Assembly (NCBI GenBank): GCA_019352115.1
Contig: JABBNW010000015.1
Span: 1 to 36,426, forward strand
DNA: 36,426 nucleotides
Source: Pseudomonadota bacterium
GTDB taxonomy: Bacteria; Pseudomonadota; Alphaproteobacteria; Acetobacterales; Acetobacteraceae
Reading direction: 5' to 3'
Shown: one piece after another, positions 1 through 8,212 of the stretch
Layout of the letters: the number at the start of each line of letters is the position of its first letter
Position numbering within the stretch: position 1 is the first letter of the stretch
Notes under the pieces: model-generated
Databases searched by the model: none
Told to the model about the DNA's origin: nothing
The model's input: the letters and a program-made list of their open reading frames with translations, nothing else
Translations under genes and position numbers: made by a program

Positions 1-53
1 TAGAGGAAGGTGATGCCGGTGCGGCGCTGCACCTGTTTCAGTTCCGCCCGCAG
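1..53 (-). pseudogene. Remnant of an ABC transporter ATP-binding protein
   Basis: Read on the minus strand from about 53 to the window edge, the frame gives LRAELKQVQRRTGITFLY. This matches the stretch between the D-loop and the H-loop of PotA/UgpC-type ABC ATPases, where ELK, QR and GITF(V/L)YVTHDQ are characteristic. The residues upstream in the same frame are not ATPase-like, and there is no Walker A, signature or Walker B. The space where the rest of the gene should lie is occupied by the tRNA and the hydrolase gene. I infer a 5'-truncated remnant, with more of its 3' end possibly lying outside the window. Only about 18 residues support this, so an unrelated coding end remains possible. 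Confidence 0.45.
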
Positions 54-170
54 CCCGCACGGGATCGCTGAAGCGGCATGCCAACGCCGGTCAGCCTGAC
101 AATATACGTCACGGCTGCACCACGCCGACCGACCGGTGCGGTCTGCCCGGTCCGGCGCAAATGCCCACTG

Positions 171-178
171 AAAAAAAT
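171..178 (-). terminator. T-run directly after tRNA-Arg
   Basis: On the minus strand, a run of seven T residues preceded by an A follows the encoded CCA of the tRNA immediately. Its position fits a transcription stop for the tRNA. No dedicated hairpin other than the tRNA itself precedes it. Confidence 0.4.
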
Positions 179-255
179 TGGCGGACCCGAGGCGACTCGA
201 ACGCCTGACCTTCGCCTTCGGAGGGCGACGCTCTATCCAACTGAGCTACGGGTCC
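179..255 (-). tRNA. tRNA-Arg (anticodon CCG)
   Basis: This is a complete 77-nt cloverleaf. The 7-bp acceptor stem pairs GGACCCG (255-249) with CGGGTCC (189-183). It is followed by TA, a D-arm with AGTTGGATA, an anticodon stem TCGCC/GGCGA with loop CTCCGAA, a T-arm with TTCGAGT, discriminator G and an encoded CCA (181-179). The anticodon CCG (complement of 219-221) reads the arginine codon CGG, common in a GC-rich genome. The downstream T-run and the ABC ATPase remnant lie on its 3' side. The 5' end overlaps the last codons of the upstream hydrolase reading frame by 23 nt. Confidence 0.97.
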
Positions 256-1384
256 GTCTTCCCCACCGCATAGCCCGAATCCCGCCGCCGGGGAAGCCCG
301 TCCGCACCGGCTTCCCGCGCAGCCAGGCCCGTGCTGCCCGCCCCGCCCCGGACGGCAGCTGCGCGTGCGGGTCTTCCATCCACGACAGGATGTCCCCGAT
401 CGGCACCGCCCGCTGCAGATCCCGCAGCATCAGATGGTAATCCGCGGGATAATACGCGATTCGCGGTCCCGGCGCCCCGGCCGCCCGGCGCGGCAGCGCC
501 CGCCACACCGCCCGCATCGCCCGTTTCGGGACCAGCTCGTCCTTCCCCCCGTACAGCAGCAGCGTGTCCGCCGGCAGAAGCGGGGCTGCCCGCGCCGCGG
601 CGTCCATCAGCCGCACCAGCCCGTCGATCGCATCCCAGCGGGTCGCGAGCAGGGTGCGCGGGTCCGCCCCCAGCGCCCGCAAGGCCGCGATGTTGTCCGA
701 CGCCCGGATATGCAGCCCGCCGCCCGCCACGGTCAGGCCCGGCACGGTGTGGACCATCAGCCACAGGCCGGAGCGCTCGAAGACATTCATCTGCGCCATG
801 CTCCACACCGCCGGCGAGACCAGCACGTAACCCGCGACCGGCGGCGGGTCGGCAGACGTCGCGAGGCACATCAGCACCGCCGCCCCCATGCTCTCGCCCA
901 TCAGGAACAGCTTCGTATGTGGGTGCGCCGCGTGCAGCAGCAGCGCCATCTCGCGCGCGTCGGCGACCAGGGTGCGCCGCCCGGGCCAGTAGCCGCGATC
1001 CTTCGTCGCCCCGAAGCCGCGCTGGTCGGGGGCGACGACTTCCATGCCGGCGGCGGCGAAGGCGGGGCCAGGGATCGCGAAGGCGTCGCGGCTGTCGTCC
1101 ATGCCGTGCAAGGCGAGCACGATCGCGGCGGGCCGGCCCACCGGGCGCCAGACCCGATAGGGCAGGCGTGTGCCGTCCGGCATTTCGAACGCACCGGCGG
1201 TGCGGGCGGGGGCCATGACGGCCGCGCCTTCCGGCACCAGGTGCATCGCGCAGCCGCACAGCAGCAGGCCCAGCAGCAGCGCCGCCAGGCAGCGGGCTGG
1301 CAGGCGCCTGTCCGTCAGGCGTTGGGCCGACCGGCGGACACGAAGGGGAAGGGCGGTTGAAAACACCGGGCATATCGCTATCAT
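233..1384 (-). CDS. Alpha/beta hydrolase lipoprotein (monoacylglycerol lipase/lysophospholipase-like)
   Basis: The predicted 383-residue protein has a basic N-terminus, a hydrophobic stretch and a lipobox-like LLLCGC with Cys45, so it is probably a lipoprotein. The alpha/beta hydrolase core follows. It has an HGMDD oxyanion-type segment near residue 93, the nucleophile elbow GESMG (Ser165), the acid loop GGKDELVP (Asp282) and the catalytic His317 in YHLML. This resembles the Hydrolase_4 (monoglyceride lipase/PldB) family, which hydrolyses acyl esters of glycerol; the actual substrate is not known. I chose the ATG at 1384 because it puts the lipobox at a normal distance and leaves 55 bp to the divergent zinc-finger gene; in-frame starts further upstream would run into that gene. 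The C-terminal tail, about 37 residues past the conserved domain, is Arg/Gly-rich and its stop codon lies inside the tRNA-Arg gene. That overlap is odd and may reflect loss of an earlier stop. Confidence 0.85.
   Translation of the reverse strand: MIAICPVFSTALPLRVRRSAQRLTDRRLPARCLAALLLGLLLCGCAMHLVPEGAAVMAPARTAGAFEMPDGTRLPYRVWRPVGRPAAIVLALHGMDDSRDAFAIPGPAFAAAGMEVVAPDQRGFGATKDRGYWPGRRTLVADAREMALLLHAAHPHTKLFLMGESMGAAVLMCLATSADPPPVAGYVLVSPAVWSMAQMNVFERSGLWLMVHTVPGLTVAGGGLHIRASDNIAALRALGADPRTLLATRWDAIDGLVRLMDAAARAAPLLPADTLLLYGGKDELVPKRAMRAVWRALPRRAAGAPGPRIAYYPADYHLMLRDLQRAVPIGDILSWMEDPHAQLPSGAGRAARAWLRGKPVRTGFPGGGIRAMRWGRRTRSSVG
291..316 (-). terminator. Possible hairpin between hydrolase and tRNA
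   Basis: GGGAAGCC (291-298) and GGCTTCCC (309-316) form a perfect 8-bp stem with a 10-nt loop. It lies in the tail codons of the hydrolase reading frame, just before the tRNA. No T-run follows, so it could be an RNA processing or stability hairpin rather than a terminator. Confidence 0.3.
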
Positions 1385-1439
1385 CCGGCCGCCTTTCCCG
1401 CCAACTTTCCCTTTCGCCATCCAGGAACGGACGATCCCC

Positions 1440-1643
1440 ATGCCGGACGGCGTCGCCGCCTCGCCTGCGTTCACCCCCGAAGTGATCCACGTGAACGACC
1501 GCACCGTCGCCTGCGACGGCGGCGGCGGCGCGCTCGGTCATCCGCGCGTGTTCCTGCGGATCGAGGACGGGCAGGTGGCCTGCCCCTATTGCTCGCGCCT
1601 GTTCATCCTCAACGCAGGGGCCGGTCACGCCAGCGGACACTGA
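1440..1643 (+). CDS. Zinc-finger domain protein, zf-CHCC (NDUFS6-like)
   Basis: This 67-residue protein carries the zf-CHCC signature: a Cys in VACDGGG, a His nine residues later in LGHPRV, and CPYC about fourteen residues further on. Together these give a C-x8-H-x13-C-x2-C zinc site. The family is common in Alphaproteobacteria and is related to the C-terminal part of the mitochondrial complex I subunit NDUFS6. Its bacterial role has not been settled as far as I know. The ATG at 1440 is preceded by an AGGAACGGA ribosome-binding region. The stop is 13 bp before the GTG start of polA, so the two are probably co-transcribed. Confidence 0.88.
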   Translation: MPDGVAASPAFTPEVIHVNDRTVACDGGGGALGHPRVFLRIEDGQVACPYCSRLFILNAGAGHASGH

Positions 1644-1656
1644 CGGTCCGGCCGAG

Positions 1657-4560
1657 GTGGCCGCGCCGCCGCACCTCGTGCTGATCGACGGTTCGGGCTT
1701 CATCTTCCGCGCCTTCCACGCGCTGCCGCCGATGACCCGCCCGGACGGCACCCCGGTGAACGCCGTGTTCGGCTTCACCAACATGCTGTCGAAGCTGGTG
1801 CGCGAGCACGCCGGCACCCATCTGGCGGTGATTTTCGACGCCGGGCGGCTCACGTTCCGCAATCGGCTGTACGACCAGTACAAGGCGCACCGCCCGCCGG
1901 CGCCCGAGGACCTGGTGCCGCAATTCGCCCTGGTCCGCGAAGCCACCGACGCGTTCGGCGTGCCGCGGATCGAGCTGGCGGACTGGGAGGCGGACGATCT
2001 GATCGCCGCCTACGCGCTCGCCGCCGAGACTGTGGGCGGCACGGCCACGATCGTTTCCTCCGACAAGGACCTGATGCAACTGATCCGCCCGGGCATAGCG
2101 ATGCTCGATCCGATCAAGCAGCAGCCGATCGGGCCGGCCGAGGTGGTGGCGAAGTTCGGCGTCGGGCCGGAAAAGATGATCGACCTGCAGGCGCTGGTCG
2201 GCGATTCCACCGACAACGTTCCCGGCGTGCCCGGCATCGGTCCCAAGCGCGCGGCCGAGCTGCTGGCGGAATACGGCGATCTGGATCACGTGCTGGACGC
2301 GGCGCCGACGATGAAGCCCGGCAAGCGGCGCGACGTGCTGGTGGCGCACACGGCAGCGGCGCGGCTGTCGCGCGAGCTTGTGCGCCTGCGCGCCGACGCG
2401 CCGCTGCCGCTGCCGGTGGAAGCGCTCGCCGCGCGCCCGCCCGATCCGGGCCGGCTGCGCGCATGGCTGGAAACGCAAGGCTTCCGCAGCATCGTTGCCC
2501 GGCTGGGGCTGGAGGGGGCGGGCGCGCCGGCGTCTGGTCCGCACGCCCCGGGTGTGCATGGTGCGAGCACGAACGGCGAGCGCGCGCCCAGCGGAGCGGA
2601 CGCCACCGATGTCGGTGCCGCGGGGGCGATGCCGCCGGGGACCGCGCAAGGGATCGTCCAAGCGGGGACCATCCAGGCGAGGACCGCCCAAGGGCCGGCG
2701 GCGCAAGGGCGGCTCGGCTTCGATCCGCCGCCGCCGGCGCTCATCCCAACCGACGGGTACGGTCCGTATGAAACCGTCAGCGCCACCGCCGGGCTTGCCA
2801 CCTGGGTGGAGGCGGCGCGCGCGGCCGGCCAGGTCGCGATCGATACGGAAACCGACGGGCTCGACGCGATGCGCGCGCGGCTGATCGGGATTTCGCTCGC
2901 CACCGCGCCGGGGCGCGCGGCCTACATCCCGCTCGGCCATACGGCGGCGGACGCGCAGGTGTCCGTGGCCGACGCCGTTACGCTGCTGGCGCCGCTGCTG
3001 ACCGATCCCGACGTCCTGAAAATCTACCAGAACGCCAAGTTCGACCGCATGGTGATGGCCCGCGCCGGCTTCCCCGAAGCCGTCCCGTTCGACGATACCA
3101 TGCTGATCTCCTACGCCCAGGAAGCCGGCCTGCACGGGCACGGGATGGACGAGCTGTCGCAGTTGCACCTCGGCCATCGCCCGATCCCCTATGACGAGGT
3201 CACCGGCACCGGCCGGGCGCGGATCGCCTTCGCCGACGTGCCGATCGACCGCGCCACCGCCTACGCCGCCGAAGACGCCGACGTGACGTTGCGCCTGTGG
3301 CAGATCCTGCGCCCGCGCCTCCGCGCCGCCCACGCGCTGGCCTTGTACGAGCAGATCGAGCGCCGCCTGGTCCCGGTGCTGGAAACGATGGAATGCGCCG
3401 GCATCGGGGTCGATGCCGACGAACTGCGCCGCATCTCCGCCGATTTCGCCGTCCGCATGGCGGAGATGGAACGCGACACCCACCGCCTGGCCGGCCATCC
3501 GTTCAACCTCGGCAGCGCCAAGCAACTGGGCGAGGTGCTGTTCGACGAGATGGGCATCACCGGCGGCAAGCGGATGAAAACCGGCGCCTGGGGCACCGAT
3601 GCGGCAGTACTGCAAGGCCTGGCCGACCAGGGAGTGGAGCTGGCGGCGCGCGTGCTCGACTGGCGCCAGCTCGCGAAGCTGAAATCGACCTATGCCGATG
3701 CGCTAGTGGAACAGATCAATCCGGCAACGGGGCGGGTGCACACATCGTTCGCGCAGGCGATCGCCAGCACTGGGCGGCTGTCGTCCACCGATCCCAACCT
3801 GCAGAACATTCCGGTCCGCACCGAGGAAGGCGGGCGCATCCGTCGCGCCTTCGTGGCCGCGCCGGGGCATGTGCTGGTCAGCGCCGATTATTCGCAGATC
3901 GAGCTGCGCCTGCTCGCCCATGTGGCCGCCATCCCCGCCCTGCACGACAGTTTCGCGCGCGGCGAGGACATACACGCCCGTACCGCATCCGAAGTGTTCG
4001 GCGTGCCGATGGCGGGGATGGACGCGATGACGCGGCGGCGGGCGAAGGCGATCAATTTCGGCATCATCTACGGCATCAGCGCCTTCGGCCTGGGCCGCCA
4101 GCTCGGGATCGGCCCGGCCGAGGCGCGCGGCTACATCGATGCCTATTTCGCCCGCTACCCGGAAATCCGCGCCTACATGGACGGCACGAAGGAAGCCGCG
4201 CGCCGGCAGGGCTACGTCGAAACCCCGTTCGGCCGGCGCTGCTACGTGCCGGGTATCGCCGACCGCAACGGCGCGCGGCGCAGCTATGCCGAGCGCCAGG
4301 CGATCAACGCACCGCTGCAAGGCGGCGCGGCCGATATCATCAAGCGCGCCATGGTGCGCCTGCCGCGCGCACTGGCGGACTCCGGCCTGCATGTGCGCAT
4401 GCTGCTGCAAGTGCACGACGAACTGCTGTTCGAGGTGGCGGAGGCGGAGGCCGCGAAGCTCGCCGCGCTGGCGAAGCAGGTGATGGAAGCCGCGGCCAGC
4501 CTGTCGGTGCCGTTGGTGGTGGAAACGGGCCAGGGGGCGAACTGGGCCGAGGCGCACTGA
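1657..4560 (+). CDS. polA: DNA polymerase I
   Basis: The 967-residue protein has all three PolA domains and would fill DNA gaps and remove RNA primers. The N-terminal 5' nuclease shows LIDGSGFIFRAFHALPP, the acidic EADDLIAAYA and SSDKDL. The 3'-5' exonuclease keeps its catalytic residues: Asp396 and Glu398 in DTETDGL, NAKFD, and the Y-x3-D motif in YAAEDAD. Proofreading is therefore probably active. The polymerase domain has motif A (SADYSQIELR, near residue 743), motif B (RRRAKAINFGIIYG, near 795) and motif C (VHDE, His920-Glu922). Between the nuclease and exonuclease domains lies a long Gly/Ala/Gln-rich linker (about 288-353) that accounts for most of the extra length over E. coli PolA (928 residues). 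The start is GTG, 13 bp after the zinc-finger gene. It converges on engB, with a shared terminator. Confidence 0.98.
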   Translation: MAAPPHLVLIDGSGFIFRAFHALPPMTRPDGTPVNAVFGFTNMLSKLVREHAGTHLAVIFDAGRLTFRNRLYDQYKAHRPPAPEDLVPQFALVREATDAFGVPRIELADWEADDLIAAYALAAETVGGTATIVSSDKDLMQLIRPGIAMLDPIKQQPIGPAEVVAKFGVGPEKMIDLQALVGDSTDNVPGVPGIGPKRAAELLAEYGDLDHVLDAAPTMKPGKRRDVLVAHTAAARLSRELVRLRADAPLPLPVEALAARPPDPGRLRAWLETQGFRSIVARLGLEGAGAPASGPHAPGVHGASTNGERAPSGADATDVGAAGAMPPGTAQGIVQAGTIQARTAQGPAAQGRLGFDPPPPALIPTDGYGPYETVSATAGLATWVEAARAAGQVAIDTETDGLDAMRARLIGISLATAPGRAAYIPLGHTAADAQVSVADAVTLLAPLLTDPDVLKIYQNAKFDRMVMARAGFPEAVPFDDTMLISYAQEAGLHGHGMDELSQLHLGHRPIPYDEVTGTGRARIAFADVPIDRATAYAAEDADVTLRLWQILRPRLRAAHALALYEQIERRLVPVLETMECAGIGVDADELRRISADFAVRMAEMERDTHRLAGHPFNLGSAKQLGEVLFDEMGITGGKRMKTGAWGTDAAVLQGLADQGVELAARVLDWRQLAKLKSTYADALVEQINPATGRVHTSFAQAIASTGRLSSTDPNLQNIPVRTEEGGRIRRAFVAAPGHVLVSADYSQIELRLLAHVAAIPALHDSFARGEDIHARTASEVFGVPMAGMDAMTRRRAKAINFGIIYGISAFGLGRQLGIGPAEARGYIDAYFARYPEIRAYMDGTKEAARRQGYVETPFGRRCYVPGIADRNGARRSYAERQAINAPLQGGAADIIKRAMVRLPRALADSGLHVRMLLQVHDELLFEVAEAEAAKLAALAKQVMEAAASLSVPLVVETGQGANWAEAH

Positions 4561-4565
4561 CAGCA

Positions 4566-4594
4566 AAAGGCCAGGGGCGCTGCCCCTGGCCTTT
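4566..4594. terminator. Bidirectional terminator between polA and engB
   Basis: This is a perfect 13-bp inverted repeat, AAAGGCCAGGGGC and its complement, around a GCT loop. A-rich and T-rich edges make it usable on both strands. It starts 5 bp after the polA stop and touches the engB stop codon. Its core (GGCCAGGGGC...GCCCCTGGCC) is the same as the outer hairpins of the large repeat at 10973-11277. Confidence 0.85.
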
Positions 4595-5325
4595 CAGTCG
4601 CCGAGGCCGGCAAGTGCGGCGCGCAACTCGGGAATCCCGCTCCCGGTGTTGCTGCTCGTAGGCAGAACGTCCGGATACGCAGCCGGGTGGGCGCGGGCGA
4701 GGCCGGTGGCCTCGCGTTCCTTGGCAGCCAGCGCGCTAGGGCTCACGTCGTCGATCTTGGTCAGCACGATCTGGAACGTCACCGCGGCGCGGTCCAGCAG
4801 GTCCATGACGGCGTGGTCGCTGTCCTTCACTTCCACCCGAGCGTCCAGCAGCAGCAGCACCCGGCGCAGGCTGGGGCGGCCGCGCAGGTAGTCGAACATC
4901 AGCCCCTGCCAGTCGCGCTGGATCTCCTTGCTGGCGCGGGCGTAGCCATAGCCCGGCATGTCGACCAGGGTCAGCCGGCCGCCGAGGTCGAAGAAGTTCA
5001 GCTGCCGCGTGCGCCCCGGCGTGACCGAGACCCGCGCCAGCGCGCGCCGGCCGGTCAGCGCGTTGAGCAGGGAGGATTTGCCGACGTTGGACCGGCCCGC
5101 GAAGGCGATCTCCGGCAGCCCGATCGGTGGCATCTGGTCCAGCCGCTGGGCGGCGTAGAAGAAGTCGCAGGCGCCGGCGAACAGCAGCCGCCCGACCTCG
5201 AGCGCGGCGGCCTGTTCGGCAGCCGGGTCGCGCGTGGGGGTGTCCGCGGGCGCGGCCTCGGCCGTCGGCCCGGCGCTCGGCGCGGCACCGGCCGGGGCGG
5301 GCCGCTCCCGCCCCGCGGCGGTCAT
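4594..5325 (-). CDS. engB: Ribosome biogenesis GTPase YihA/YsxC/EngB
   Basis: The 243-residue protein belongs to the EngB family, GTPases needed for assembly of the large ribosomal subunit. The G1 motif GRSNVGKS is at 77-84. It is followed by the switch region RTRQLNFF, G3 DMPGYG, G4 TKID and the G5-like TSS near the C-terminus. About 40 residues rich in Ala and Pro precede the conserved domain. The ATG at 5325 overlaps the yidC stop by four bases (ATGA), so translation is probably coupled. A longer frame is open upstream, but it lies wholly within yidC and is not protein-like. It is the last gene of the rpmH operon. Confidence 0.96.
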   Translation of the reverse strand: MTAAGRERPAPAGAAPSAGPTAEAAPADTPTRDPAAEQAAALEVGRLLFAGACDFFYAAQRLDQMPPIGLPEIAFAGRSNVGKSSLLNALTGRRALARVSVTPGRTRQLNFFDLGGRLTLVDMPGYGYARASKEIQRDWQGLMFDYLRGRPSLRRVLLLLDARVEVKDSDHAVMDLLDRAAVTFQIVLTKIDDVSPSALAAKEREATGLARAHPAAYPDVLPTSSNTGSGIPELRAALAGLGD

Positions 5326-7073
5326 GTCCGCGCGAGGCCGGGGCGGGCGAGCTTGGTGCGCCGCATGATGATCCATTGCTGCGTCACCGACAGCAGGTTG
5401 TTCCAGGTCCAGTAGATCACCAGCCCGGCCGGCATACGCGCCAGCATGAAGGTGAAGAGGATCGGCATGAACTGGAACAGTCGCGCCTGCATCGGATCGG
5501 GCGGCGGCGGGTTGAGCTTCTGCTGCAGGAACATCGTGAGGCCCATGAGGATCGGCCACACGCCGAGGTGTAGGAACGGCGAGATCGCGGTCGGATGCCA
5601 GGGCACCAGCCCGAACAGGGTGAAGAGATTGGTCGGATCGACCTTCGACAGATCGTGGATCCAGCCGAAGAACGGCGCCTGCCGCATCTCGATGGTGACG
5701 AAGATGTCCTTGTACAGCGAGAAGAACACCGGGATCTGCACCAGCATGGGCAGGCAGCCGGAGGCCGGATTGACCTTCTCGGTCTTGTAGAGGGCCATCA
5801 TCTCCTGTTGCTGCTTCTGCGGGTCGTCCTTGTAGCGTTCCCGCATCGCCTGGATCTTCGGCGCCAGCAGCCGCATCTTGCTCATGGAGCGGTAGGAGTA
5901 GTTGGCCAGCGGGAAGAACAGCAGCTTCACGCAGACCGTGAAGGCCATGATCGCCAGGCCGAAATTGCCGAGCAGCGCGTTGAGGTAATCCAACGCATAG
6001 AAGATCGGCTTGGTCAGGAAGTAGAACCAGCCGAAATCAACCGCCTTGTCGAACTGCGGGATATGCAGCTGCGCCTCGTAGCGGTCGAGCAGGTCCACCA
6101 CCTTGGCGCCGGCGAACAGGTGGGTCGCCATCTGCGCGCTGCCGCCCGGTGCGACGGTCTGGGCCGCGGCGGGGACGTAGTCCACCTGGTAGTGGCCATC
6201 GCCGCCGGGGATGTAGCGGTAGCGCAAGGTGGTGGGGATCGACTGGTCCGGGATCGCGGCGGCAAGCCAGTATTTGTCGGCGAAGCCGGCCCAGCCGCCT
6301 TTCGACGTGGCCTGGTAGGCGACGTTGTCGGCCTTGCCCTTGGCGTCGCTTTTCGCCTTCGGGTAGCCCATCTCCTGCAACCGGTCGTGGGCGACGCCGG
6401 TCAGGCCCTCGAACAGGATGTAGTAGCCGGAGAGCGGGGGCGTGTAGTCGCGCCGGATGCGCATCCAGGGGAACAGCCTCACCGCGGCCTGGGTCGCGTT
6501 GTCCACCGACTGGGTGACGCCGAACATGTAGTTGTCGTCGATCTTGAGCGCGATGTGGAACGTGAGGCCGGCGCCGTTGTTCCACGACAGGGTGACGGGA
6601 TGGCCGGGCGAGAGGGTCTTGGCCGAGGCGGTCCAGATGGTATCCGGCCCCGGCAGGGCGACATGTTCGCCGGGGGCGGCCGACCAGCCGTATTGCGCGT
6701 AGTACGGGTGCTTGGTTCCGGCGCGGGCGAGCAGGCGGACGTCGGGGGAATTGGGGGCCTCGGTCACCCGGTATTTGGTCAGCACGATGTCGTCGATGCG
6801 TGCGCCGAGCAGGCTCAGCGAGCCGCGCACGGAGGGGGCGTCGATCGCCACCCGCGGGGCGGCGGCGCGCGCAGCTGCGGCGGCTGCGGCGGGCGGGCCG
6901 CTGGTGGCGATGGCCCCGGAGGTGCCCGCGGACGTGGCGTTGGGCGTGCCGGTGGTCGTCGCCGTCGTCTGCGGCACCGTCGGGTGCGGCAGATAGCGCG
7001 CGGCGATAAACTGGTAGCCGACCAGGATCGCGAGCGAAATCAGGATCGCGACGAACAGGCGCTTCTGGTCCAT
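5322..7073 (-). CDS. yidC: Membrane protein insertase YidC
   Basis: The 583-residue protein inserts and folds inner-membrane proteins, alone or with SecYEG. An N-terminal membrane anchor (about 6-24) is followed by a Thr/Ala/Pro-rich linker and the large periplasmic domain (about 75-345). The conserved insertase core begins near 348. The groove residue equivalent to E. coli Arg366 appears to be Lys383 in CVKLLFFPL. The cytoplasmic helical hairpin has SMSKMRLLAPKIQAMRERY and QQQEMMALYKTEKVNP, followed by GCLPMLVQIPVFFSLY. The C-terminal helices include LVIYWTWNNLLSV and a basic tail. The start abuts the yidD stop exactly, and the stop overlaps the engB start. Confidence 0.98.
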   Translation of the reverse strand: MDQKRLFVAILISLAILVGYQFIAARYLPHPTVPQTTATTTGTPNATSAGTSGAIATSGPPAAAAAAARAAAPRVAIDAPSVRGSLSLLGARIDDIVLTKYRVTEAPNSPDVRLLARAGTKHPYYAQYGWSAAPGEHVALPGPDTIWTASAKTLSPGHPVTLSWNNGAGLTFHIALKIDDNYMFGVTQSVDNATQAAVRLFPWMRIRRDYTPPLSGYYILFEGLTGVAHDRLQEMGYPKAKSDAKGKADNVAYQATSKGGWAGFADKYWLAAAIPDQSIPTTLRYRYIPGGDGHYQVDYVPAAAQTVAPGGSAQMATHLFAGAKVVDLLDRYEAQLHIPQFDKAVDFGWFYFLTKPIFYALDYLNALLGNFGLAIMAFTVCVKLLFFPLANYSYRSMSKMRLLAPKIQAMRERYKDDPQKQQQEMMALYKTEKVNPASGCLPMLVQIPVFFSLYKDIFVTIEMRQAPFFGWIHDLSKVDPTNLFTLFGLVPWHPTAISPFLHLGVWPILMGLTMFLQQKLNPPPPDPMQARLFQFMPILFTFMLARMPAGLVIYWTWNNLLSVTQQWIIMRRTKLARPGLART

Positions 7074-7358
7074 TCAATGCCCCGCTTGGTCGAAGTCCGT
7101 CCGTCCGGCGGCCGGCCGGGCGGCGTCACGCCATCCGGGTTCCGGGACCGGGTCGTAGCCGCCGTCGCACCACGGCTGGCAGCGCAGCAGGCGCCAGGCG
7201 GCCAGGCCGCTGCCGCGCAGTGCCCCATGCCGACGCAGCGCGTCCACCGCGTATTCGCTACAGCTCGGCGCAAAGCGGCACTGGCCGCCGAGCACCGGGC
7301 CGAGGGTCCATTGATAGGCCCGCACCGCGCCGATGCCGACCCGCGCGGCCGGGCTCAT
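7074..7358 (-). CDS. yidD: Membrane protein insertion efficiency factor YidD
   Basis: This 94-residue protein of the YidD family assists YidC-dependent membrane insertion at the inner membrane. The family core is clear: an amphipathic N-terminal segment, [20 protein letters not shown] with the conserved cysteines, [10 protein letters not shown], and [17 protein letters not shown]. Its ATG overlaps the rnpA stop by four bases, and its stop directly precedes the yidC start. This is the normal gene order in Proteobacteria. Confidence 0.97.
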   Translation of the reverse strand: MSPAARVGIGAVRAYQWTLGPVLGGQCRFAPSCSEYAVDALRRHGALRGSGLAAWRLLRCQPWCDGGYDPVPEPGWRDAARPAAGRTDFDQAGH

Positions 7359-7831
7359 GCCGGAACCGCCGCGGCCAGGGGGGCCGGCGCGGCCAGGGGC
7401 GTCGTCGCGGGCAGGGGGGCCGACGCGGGCAGGGCCAGGTCCGCCGCCGCCGCCGCCGGCTCCGGCGTCACGCCGGCGCGGATCAGCGCCTGGCGCAGGT
7501 CGTCCTGCAGGATGGCGAACGGGCGCGCCCGCGTGCGGTCCCGGCCAATCAGCACGAGATCGGCGCCGCGCACCGGCTGTTCGGCCAGCACCAGCCGGGC
7601 GGCTTCCTTCAGCCGGCGGCGGGTGCGGTTGCGGACCACGGCGTTGCCGACCTTCTTCGTCACGGTGAAGCCGAGCCGGGCGGGGTCCGCATCCTCGCGC
7701 CGCAGGACCTGCAGGACGAGGCCCGGGGTCGCCAGCTTGCGGCCGCGGCCGGCGACGCGGAGGAATTCGGCGCGGCGTTGCAGGTGCGGGTGTTTCGGCG
7801 GGGGCGGGGTGGCGGTCACCGGAAGCTCCAT
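7355..7831 (-). CDS. rnpA: Ribonuclease P protein component
   Basis: This is the protein subunit of RNase P, which trims the 5' leaders of tRNA precursors. The signature RNR helix is present as [19 protein letters not shown], preceded by [10 protein letters not shown]. The aromatic/basic N-terminal segment [15 protein letters not shown] binds the precursor leader. I place the start at the ATG at 7831 (158 residues), a few residues before [15 protein letters not shown] where family members usually begin. The frame stays open upstream to a GTG at 8206, which would give 283 residues with a Pro/Gly/Asn-rich N-terminus; this alternative cannot be excluded. An Ala/Pro-rich C-terminal tail of about 35 residues extends beyond the usual family end. 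Confidence 0.95.
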   Translation of the reverse strand: MELPVTATPPPPKHPHLQRRAEFLRVAGRGRKLATPGLVLQVLRREDADPARLGFTVTKKVGNAVVRNRTRRRLKEAARLVLAEQPVRGADLVLIGRDRTRARPFAILQDDLRQALIRAGVTPEPAAAAADLALPASAPLPATTPLAAPAPLAAAVPA

Positions 7832-8212
7832 GATCCGCGCGCGGGGAAGCGGCATCCCGGCCGGCTCGGTCTGTTCCGGCCGCGGGCGGCCGTTGCCGGG
7901 GGGTCCGGTTCCCGGCGACCCGTTGCCCAGGGTTCCGATTCCCGGCCGTCCCAAATCCGGGCGGCCGATCCGTTTCCCGCCGACCCCCAGCCCGTTGCCG
8001 ACTGGCCAGTTCGGGCCTGGCCGGTTCCGGTCGGGCGCATTCCGGTTTGGCGCACCCGGGCTGCGGAAGCAGGGTGCGCGCTCCGAACCGGCGTGCTCAG
8101 GCCATTGGCCGTCAGGACCGGTGCGGAAATCGACCTTGTGCAAGGAGACCCGCCCAGGCATCGCGTCTGTTCGGCCGATGCCGGGGAATGACGGGCATTC
8201 TTGCACGAACTC
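7832..8212 (-). other. Low-complexity spacer between rpmH and rnpA
   Basis: About 380 bp separate rpmH from the likely rnpA start, although these two genes are usually close. The stretch is rich in degenerate copies of CCCGG/TTCC-type units such as GGTTCCCGGCGACC and GGTTCCGATTCCCGG. On the rnpA strand it has no stop codon in the rnpA frame. It may be an untranslated, repeat-expanded leader or an N-terminal extension of the RNase P protein. No other gene is seen in it. Confidence 0.6.

Noticed and set aside
246-1946. Long minus-strand open frame overlapping the hydrolase, zinc-finger and polA genes
   Set aside because: It is a shadow frame typical of GC-rich DNA; its sequence is Arg/Gly-rich without domains.
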